Assembly (NCBI GenBank): GCA_016870425.1
Contig: VGBQ01000091.1
Location: 1-10,057 of the forward strand
Direction of reading: 5' to 3'
From: Actinomycetota bacterium
GTDB taxonomy: Bacteria; Actinomycetota; Actinomycetes; S36-B12
Length of the DNA stretch: 10,057 nucleotides
A program made the translations under genes and the position numbers. Positions 5,881 through 10,057 of the stretch are shown here, one piece after another. Numbering within the stretch: position 1 is the stretch's first letter; each line of letters opens with the position of its first letter. The notes under the pieces were generated by a model. That model ran no database searches and had not been told where the DNA came from. It saw only the letters and a list, made by a program, of their open reading frames with translations.

Positions 5881-7733
5881 CCGCCATCGAGGACGCCCCC
5901 AGCGGCCCGGCGCGCGTAAGCCTCACCTTCCTGCCCGCGGGCAAGTCGGTGCGCGTGCCGAGCGGCGTGAGCGTCTTCGATGCCGCCTTGTGGAACGGCG
6001 TGCCCGTCGACTCCACCTGCGGCGGCCACGGCACATGCAAGAAGTGCAAGGTCCGCGTCATCGACGCATCGCTTCCGATCAGCGCGCTCGATGAGCGGGC
6101 CTTCAGCGCGGAGCAGCTCGGGCAGGGCTGGCGCCTGGCCTGCATGGCCACGGCGACCCGCGATCTCGAGGTTGACGTGCCGGAGCTCACGACCCGCCCC
6201 AAGGCGGCCACTGTGGGTGTCGGCCGCCAGGTGATCCTGCGTCCGGCGGTGCAGAAGCGCTTCCTCACGCTCGAGGACGCCACGCTGTCCGACCAGCGCA
6301 CGGACGTGGAGCGAGTGCTCGCGGCGATCGACGACCTCGAGCTCCGCGTCGACCCGCATGTGCTGCGCACGCTCGGCCGCACGCTGCGGTCCGCCAACTG
6401 GCAGGTCACCGCGGTCATCGTCGGCACCGACCTCATCGCGGTCGAGCCGGGCGACACGACCGGGGCGGCCTACGGCGTGGCCTATGACCTGGGCACGACG
6501 ACAGCCGTAGCCACCCTCATGGACCTCACCACGGGCGCACCGATCGCCGTCGCCTCGATGCTCAACAAGCAGCAGCCCTTCGGTGCCGACGTCATCAGTC
6601 GCATCAGCTCGACCATGCTCGATCCCGAGTCACTCCCCAAGCTCCAGGAGCTCGCTCAGGCCACGCTGGACGAGTTGACGCAGGACGTGTGCGCGCAGGC
6701 GGGCGTCGATCCGTCATCGGTCTACGAAGTGGCGCTGGCGGGCAATGCCACGATGGCGCAGCTCATCCTCGGCATCGACCCCGAGCCCCTCGGCGTCGCG
6801 CCGTTCATCCTCGCGACCGCGTCGTACGCCGACCTGCTGGCCGCCGACCTCGGCGTGCACGTGCATCCGCGGGCGCGCGCGATGCTCTTTCCCCATCTCG
6901 GCGCCTACGTCGGCGGCGACATCATCGCCGGTGTGCTCGCGGCCGGCATGGACCGCGACAAGCGACTGCGCCTCTTCATCGACATCGGCACCAACTGCGA
7001 GATCGTCCTCGGCAACGGCGAGAAGCTCATGTCGACCGCGGCCCCCGCCGGCCCGGCCTTCGAGGCCGCGTCGATCCGCTGCGGCATGCGCGCAGCGCCC
7101 GGTGCGATCGAGGTCGTCGCCATCGGCGACGCGGGGATGACCCTCCAGGTCATCGACGACGCCCCTCCCGTGGGCATCTGCGGATCCGGCCTCGTCGATG
7201 CCATCGCCGAGCTCGCCCGTGTCGGCCTCCTCGACTCCTCCGGTCGCTTCCTCTCCGACGAGCGGATCGCGGAGCTTCGCCCCGATCTCGCCGATCGCTT
7301 CGTAGAGCGTGATGGCGAGCGCCTCTTCGTGCTGGCCACGGCGGCGGAGTCGGGCAATGGCTCTGACGTCGTGCTCAGCCAGCGCGACGTGCGCGAGTTG
7401 CAGTTCGCCAAGGCCGCGATCTCGACCGGGTGGAAGTTGCTGCTGGAGGAGTTCGGCGTGGAGGAGTCCGAGATCCAGCAGGTGCTGCTCGCGGGATCTT
7501 TCGGCACCTACCTCTCGGCACGCAGCGCCGTCGGCATCGGCCTGGTGCCGAGCATCCCCGTGATGCGCATCGTGAGCGCGGGCAATGTCGCGGGCGAGGG
7601 CGCCAAGATGGCACTCCTGTCGGACTCCGAGCGGCACGGTGCGCGGGCCCTGCTCGACGAGATCCACTATGTCGAGCTGTCTGATCGCACCGACTTCAAC
7701 GACCGGTTCGTCGATGAGCTCGCCTTCCCCTAG
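5877..7733 (+). CDS. Reductive activator of corrinoid proteins (RACo type, 2Fe-2S plus ASKHA ATPase)
   Basis: 618 residues from the ATG at 5877, which overlaps the preceding stop (ATGA); an in-frame ATG at 5802 would run back into the methyltransferase gene. An N-terminal plant-type ferredoxin domain holds C48, C54, C57 (CGGHGTCKKC) and C89 (LACMA), the four ligands of a [2Fe-2S] cluster. A linker follows, then an ASKHA ATPase fold: YDLGTTTA (about 203-210), FIDIGTNCEIVLG (about 367-379), GICGSGLVDAI (about 432-442) and LLAGSFGTYLS (about 537-547). RACo binds Co(II)-corrinoid protein and, with ATP, returns it to active Co(I) by low-potential electron transfer. The partner is presumably the corrinoid protein of this operon. 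The electron donor to the ferredoxin domain is not encoded in the window. Archaeal RamA differs in carrying C-terminal 4Fe-4S clusters, which are absent here. Confidence 0.94.
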   Translation: MTAIEDAPSGPARVSLTFLPAGKSVRVPSGVSVFDAALWNGVPVDSTCGGHGTCKKCKVRVIDASLPISALDERAFSAEQLGQGWRLACMATATRDLEVDVPELTTRPKAATVGVGRQVILRPAVQKRFLTLEDATLSDQRTDVERVLAAIDDLELRVDPHVLRTLGRTLRSANWQVTAVIVGTDLIAVEPGDTTGAAYGVAYDLGTTTAVATLMDLTTGAPIAVASMLNKQQPFGADVISRISSTMLDPESLPKLQELAQATLDELTQDVCAQAGVDPSSVYEVALAGNATMAQLILGIDPEPLGVAPFILATASYADLLAADLGVHVHPRARAMLFPHLGAYVGGDIIAGVLAAGMDRDKRLRLFIDIGTNCEIVLGNGEKLMSTAAPAGPAFEAASIRCGMRAAPGAIEVVAIGDAGMTLQVIDDAPPVGICGSGLVDAIAELARVGLLDSSGRFLSDERIAELRPDLADRFVERDGERLFVLATAAESGNGSDVVLSQRDVRELQFAKAAISTGWKLLLEEFGVEESEIQQVLLAGSFGTYLSARSAVGIGLVPSIPVMRIVSAGNVAGEGAKMALLSDSERHGARALLDEIHYVELSDRTDFNDRFVDELAFP

Positions 7734-8364
7734 GGCGCCAAGCGCAACGGCTCCGCCGCTCCGCCGGCGCCTCCGTAAGGCACTCATCCTCTGCGGTGCG
7801 CTCAGCGCCGATGCTTCGGCATGGATCGAAGAGTCCGGCGCCGACGTCGCGATCCATCCACTGCCACCCCTGCTGCACAACCGGCCCGAGCGCATCGCGC
7901 CCGAGGTCGAACGACTCATGCTTGAGTTGCGCGAGCGCTACGACGAGATCGCGATCGGCTACGCCGACTGCGGCACTCACGGCGCTCTCGACGAGGTGTG
8001 CGAGCGCCTCGGCGTGCGCCGACTGCCAGGCCGGCACTGCTACGACATCTACGCGGGCGAACAAGAGATGACGGCGATCTGGGAGGCCGAGCCCGGAACC
8101 TACGTGCTCACCGACTTCCTCGTGCTCTCGTTTGACCGCGTGGTCTGGCGCGAACTCGGGCTCGACCGCTATCCCGAACTGCGGGACGACTACTTCCGCC
8201 ACTACGCGCGGGCGGTCTGGCTCGCGGGCCGACGTACCCCTGACATGGAAAGGGCAGCCGAGCGTGCCGCCGAGCGCCTGGGCCTGCCGCTGGAGATCAT
8301 CGACGCCCCTGGAGGGCTCAATCCCTCCTTGGGGAATCTGATGTACAACTCCCCGCGGAACTGA
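7714..8364 (+). CDS. DUF1638 domain protein, function unknown, in corrinoid methyltransferase operon
   Basis: 216 residues from the ATG at 7714, a 20-bp overlap with the RACo-type gene. No later in-frame start comes before the conserved part (next ATG is codon 69). The first 20 residues are Ser/Pro/Arg-rich and look unconserved. The core, ALILCGALS to the C-terminus, matches what I recall of DUF1638: C27, a GYADCGTHG block with C86, PGRHCYDIYAG with H108-C109, and EPGTYVLTDF (126-135). The repeated Cys/His positions suggest a metal or cofactor site, but nobody can assign that from sequence alone. DUF1638 genes often sit beside MttB-type methyltransferases and corrinoid proteins in anaerobes. 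The tight overlap with RACo hints at corrinoid handling, reactivation or substrate delivery, which is inference. Family call fairly secure, role unknown. Confidence 0.85.
   Translation: MSSPSPRAPSATAPPLRRRLRKALILCGALSADASAWIEESGADVAIHPLPPLLHNRPERIAPEVERLMLELRERYDEIAIGYADCGTHGALDEVCERLGVRRLPGRHCYDIYAGEQEMTAIWEAEPGTYVLTDFLVLSFDRVVWRELGLDRYPELRDDYFRHYARAVWLAGRRTPDMERAAERAAERLGLPLEIIDAPGGLNPSLGNLMYNSPRN
8306..8334 (+). other. GC-rich stem-loop inside the 3' end of the DUF1638 gene
   Basis: CCCC (8306-8309) pairs with GGGG (8331-8334) and GGAGGG (8311-8316) with CCCTCC (8323-8328), around a six-base loop and a T/TT internal mismatch. No U-tract follows. It ends 30 bp before the DUF1638 stop and just upstream of the proposed GntR promoter, so it may act as an RNA stability element or weak terminator between the operon and the regulator. 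It could also be a by-product of the encoded APGGLNPSLG residues. Confidence 0.35.
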
Positions 8365-8376
8365 TATATCTATGCC
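8342..8376 (+). promoter_or_regulatory. Possible promoter for the GntR gene, giving a leaderless or near-leaderless mRNA
   Basis: TGTACA (8342-8347) and an extended -10, TGATATATC (8362-8370, hexamer TATATC at 8365), are 17 bp apart. The A/T-rich box is conspicuous in this GC-rich DNA. The expected start point falls at or next to the GTG at 8377, and no ribosome binding site precedes that GTG. Leaderless transcripts are common in actinomycetes. The 8-bp palindrome GATATATC (8363-8370) could equally be the core of a GntR autoregulatory operator. Confidence 0.4.
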
Positions 8377-9045
8377 GTGACCTCGGCTGCTGTCGTCTAC
8401 CCCGTCCTCGGGGAGCCCCTCTCGCAGTCCGAGCTTGCCTACCGCGAGATCCGGGCCCTGATCGTCACCCTGGAGCTCCCTCCGGGCTCCCTGCTCAGCG
8501 AACCCGAACTCCAAGAGCGGCTCGGCCTCGGCCGCACCCCCGTCCGCGAGGCCCTGCGCACTCTCGCGCATGAGCGGCTCGTCGAGGTCTACCCGCGGCG
8601 CGGGATGTTCGTGGCTGCGCTCGACCCGCGCGACCTCGCGGCGCTGTCGGAGGTGCGGGAGCAGCTCGAGCCCTTCGCGGCGCGCCTGGCCGCGGAGCGG
8701 CGTACCGACGAGGACCTCGAGGTCATCGACGAGCTCATCGCCGACCTCGACGCCGCGGCGGTCGCGCCCGACATGCACAGGCTTATCGAGCTCGACCAGC
8801 GGATCCACCACCACATCTACCGATGCGCCCACAACGACTTCGTCCAGGACGTGTGCGACCAGCACTACATGCACGCCCTGCGGATCTGGTTCCTCGCCCT
8901 GGACCGGGTGAGCCACCTCGGCGATGCCGTCGCCGAGCACCGAGACCTGCTCGTCGCCATCCGCGAGGGTGACGTCGAGCGCGCCGCCGCAGTCATGTCC
9001 TCCCATGTCACCGGCTTCGAAGCTGAAGTCCGACGAGCCATCTGA
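8377..9045 (+). CDS. GntR-family regulator, FadR subfamily (FCD domain)
   Basis: 222 residues with a GTG start 12 bp after the DUF1638 stop. The N-terminal winged helix (about 16-82) contains LSEPELQERLGLGRTPVREALRTL (40-63, the GntR HTH) and the wing VEVYPRRGMFVA. The C-terminal all-helical FCD domain (about 90-215) keeps the D-x3-H pair D140/H144, then H188 and H210, the ligand set that holds a metal in many FCD regulators and sits under the effector, often a carboxylic acid. It lies between the corrinoid operon and the flavoprotein gene and has its own candidate promoter at 8342-8376, so it may control the dimethylglycine branch downstream. Effector unknown. The N-terminal codons before LSQSEL could be trimmed if a later start is used, but none is better supported. 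Confidence 0.92.
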   Translation: MTSAAVVYPVLGEPLSQSELAYREIRALIVTLELPPGSLLSEPELQERLGLGRTPVREALRTLAHERLVEVYPRRGMFVAALDPRDLAALSEVREQLEPFAARLAAERRTDEDLEVIDELIADLDAAAVAPDMHRLIELDQRIHHHIYRCAHNDFVQDVCDQHYMHALRIWFLALDRVSHLGDAVAEHRDLLVAIREGDVERAAAVMSSHVTGFEAEVRRAI

Positions 9046-9063
9046 AGCACGACCAGTCCCATC

Positions 9064-9070
9064 GAGAGGA
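9064..9070 (+). promoter_or_regulatory. Ribosome binding site of the dimethylglycine oxidase-like gene
   Basis: GAGAGGA ends nine bases before the ATG at 9080, inside the 34-bp gap after the GntR gene. It supports this start. No terminator or separate promoter is obvious in the gap, so cotranscription with the GntR gene is likely. Confidence 0.6.
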
Positions 9071-9079
9071 AGAAGAACG

Positions 9080-10057
9080 ATGAGCAACCTGCCGAGCAAG
9101 GCCAAGTGCGTCGTCATCGGCGCCGGCATCGTGGGCAACTCCGTCGCCTACCACCTGGCCCGCCTGGGCTGGCGCGACATCGTCCAGATCGACAAGGGCC
9201 CGCTGCCCAATCCCGGCGGGTCGACCGGACACGCGTCCAACTTCATCTTCCTCGTCGACCACAACAAGGAGATGGCCCAACTCACGCTCGACAGCCTCAA
9301 GCAGTACAAGGAGCTCGACACGTTCTTCGAGTCCGGTGGCATCGAGGTCGCTCGCACCCCCGAGCGCATGCAGGAGCTCACCCGCCGCATCACCTCCGGC
9401 AAGTCCTGGGGCATCGAGGACATGAGCCTGCTCACTCCCGATGAGGTCAAGGAGATGGTGCCCTTCGTCGACGAGACCGTCATCCTCGGCGGCTTCTACA
9501 CCAAGGGCGTCGGCGTCTGCGACTCACTGCGCGCCGGCACCCTCATGCGCGAGAAGGCGATCGAGATGGGCGCCCTGCAGTCCTTCGCCAATGTCGAAGT
9601 CAAGGACCTCACCGTCGAGGACGGCCACATCAAGTCCGTCGTCACCGACCAGGGGACGATCGACGCCGACTACGTCGTCATCGCCACCGGCTGCTGGAGC
9701 CGCCAGCTCGCGGCCATGGCTGGTGCCCAGATCCCGCTCACGCCCGCCGTCCATCAGATGAAGGACATCGGCCCCGTTGCGAGATTCGCCGACGCCAAGG
9801 GCGACCTGGAGTACCCCATCGTCCGCGACATGGACACCAACATGTACGAGCGTCAGCACGGCACGGGACTGGAGATCGGCTCCTACGCCCACCGGCCGAT
9901 CCTCTACGACGCCGAGGAGATCCCCTCGAACGCCGAGGCCGCTCTCTCGCCCACGGAGTTCCCCTTCACCCCCGATGATTTCGCCGACCAGGACGAGCAC
10001 GCCCTGGAACTCATGCCGGAGATCGTGGGTGACGAGGGCGCGCAGGAGAAGTACGCC
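9080..10057 (+). CDS. FAD-dependent dimethylglycine oxidase/dehydrogenase-like protein, N-terminal part, cut by window edge
   Basis: 326 codons are present and the frame runs off the right edge. The DAO-type FAD domain begins with VVIGAGIVGNSVAYHLA (11-27) and ends the second strand at QIDKG. PGGSTGHASN (45-54) aligns with PGGSTSHAPG of Arthrobacter globiformis dimethylglycine oxidase, so H51 is probably the residue covalently linked to FAD. VVIATGCWS and IGSYAHRPI are further shared blocks. The full enzyme would normally be about 800 residues, with a C-terminal GcvT-like domain that captures the C1 unit on THF, but that part is not seen. It would convert dimethylglycine, the expected product of glycine betaine demethylation, to sarcosine. 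Sarcosine dehydrogenase or a related N-methyl amine oxidase is an alternative. Whether O2 or an electron-transfer flavoprotein takes the electrons cannot be read here. Confidence 0.87.
   Translation, partial: MSNLPSKAKCVVIGAGIVGNSVAYHLARLGWRDIVQIDKGPLPNPGGSTGHASNFIFLVDHNKEMAQLTLDSLKQYKELDTFFESGGIEVARTPERMQELTRRITSGKSWGIEDMSLLTPDEVKEMVPFVDETVILGGFYTKGVGVCDSLRAGTLMREKAIEMGALQSFANVEVKDLTVEDGHIKSVVTDQGTIDADYVVIATGCWSRQLAAMAGAQIPLTPAVHQMKDIGPVARFADAKGDLEYPIVRDMDTNMYERQHGTGLEIGSYAHRPILYDAEEIPSNAEAALSPTEFPFTPDDFADQDEHALELMPEIVGDEGAQEKYA

Noticed and set aside
6714..7919. 401-codon open frame on the minus strand
   Set aside because: Antisense to the well-supported RACo-type gene; composition is typical of a GC-rich shadow frame with no motifs.
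7696..9138. 480-codon open frame on the minus strand
   Set aside because: It is antisense to the DUF1638 and GntR genes, whose proteins have clear family motifs. Its own translation is Val/Gly/Arg/Asp-rich with no domain, as expected from the complement of high-GC codons.

Overview
The window comes from a high-GC bacterium, most likely an actinomycete (Actinomycetota). The signs are strong G/C preference at third codon positions, IclR and FadR/GntR regulators, GTG starts, tightly packed genes, and a last gene that resembles the dimethylglycine oxidase of Arthrobacter. Genus or family cannot be set from the sequence alone. Coding density is near complete; the only sizeable gap is the 141-bp divergent promoter region at 1998-2138.

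Layout. On the minus strand, reading leftward from about 2000, lie an MttB-family corrinoid-dependent methyltransferase without pyrrolysine (558-1997) and, 28 bp downstream, the N-terminal 176 codons of choline dehydrogenase betA (1-529, cut by the window edge). Divergently, on the plus strand, runs a compact run of genes: IclR regulator (2139-2927), corrinoid protein (2924-3580), MetV-like Cys-rich protein (3583-4032), MetF-like methylene-THF reductase (4029-4988), methyl-THF:corrinoid methyltransferase (4996-5880), RACo-type reductive activator of corrinoid proteins (5877-7733) and a DUF1638 protein (7714-8364). These overlap by 4 or 20 bp, or are separated by 2 or 7 bp. A GntR/FCD regulator (8377-9045) follows, then the start of a dimethylglycine oxidase/dehydrogenase-like flavoprotein (9080-10057, cut by the edge).

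How the genes fit together (inference from family functions and context). BetA starts choline oxidation to glycine betaine. The MttB-family protein removes one methyl group from a quaternary amine, most simply glycine betaine, onto the cobalt of the corrinoid protein. The DHPS-like methyltransferase passes the methyl group to tetrahydrofolate. MetF with MetV would oxidise methyl-THF to methylene-THF. RACo rescues Co(II)-inactivated corrinoid protein. The DMGO-like flavoprotein takes the other product, dimethylglycine, to sarcosine plus a C1 unit. This is the MtgB/MtgC/MtgA route known from anaerobes such as Desulfitobacterium, here joined to an oxidative dimethylglycine enzyme in what is probably an aerobic or facultative actinomycete. 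The DUF1638 protein has no established function and is the most open part of the system. No RNA genes, mobile elements, CRISPR arrays or cobalamin riboswitch were seen.
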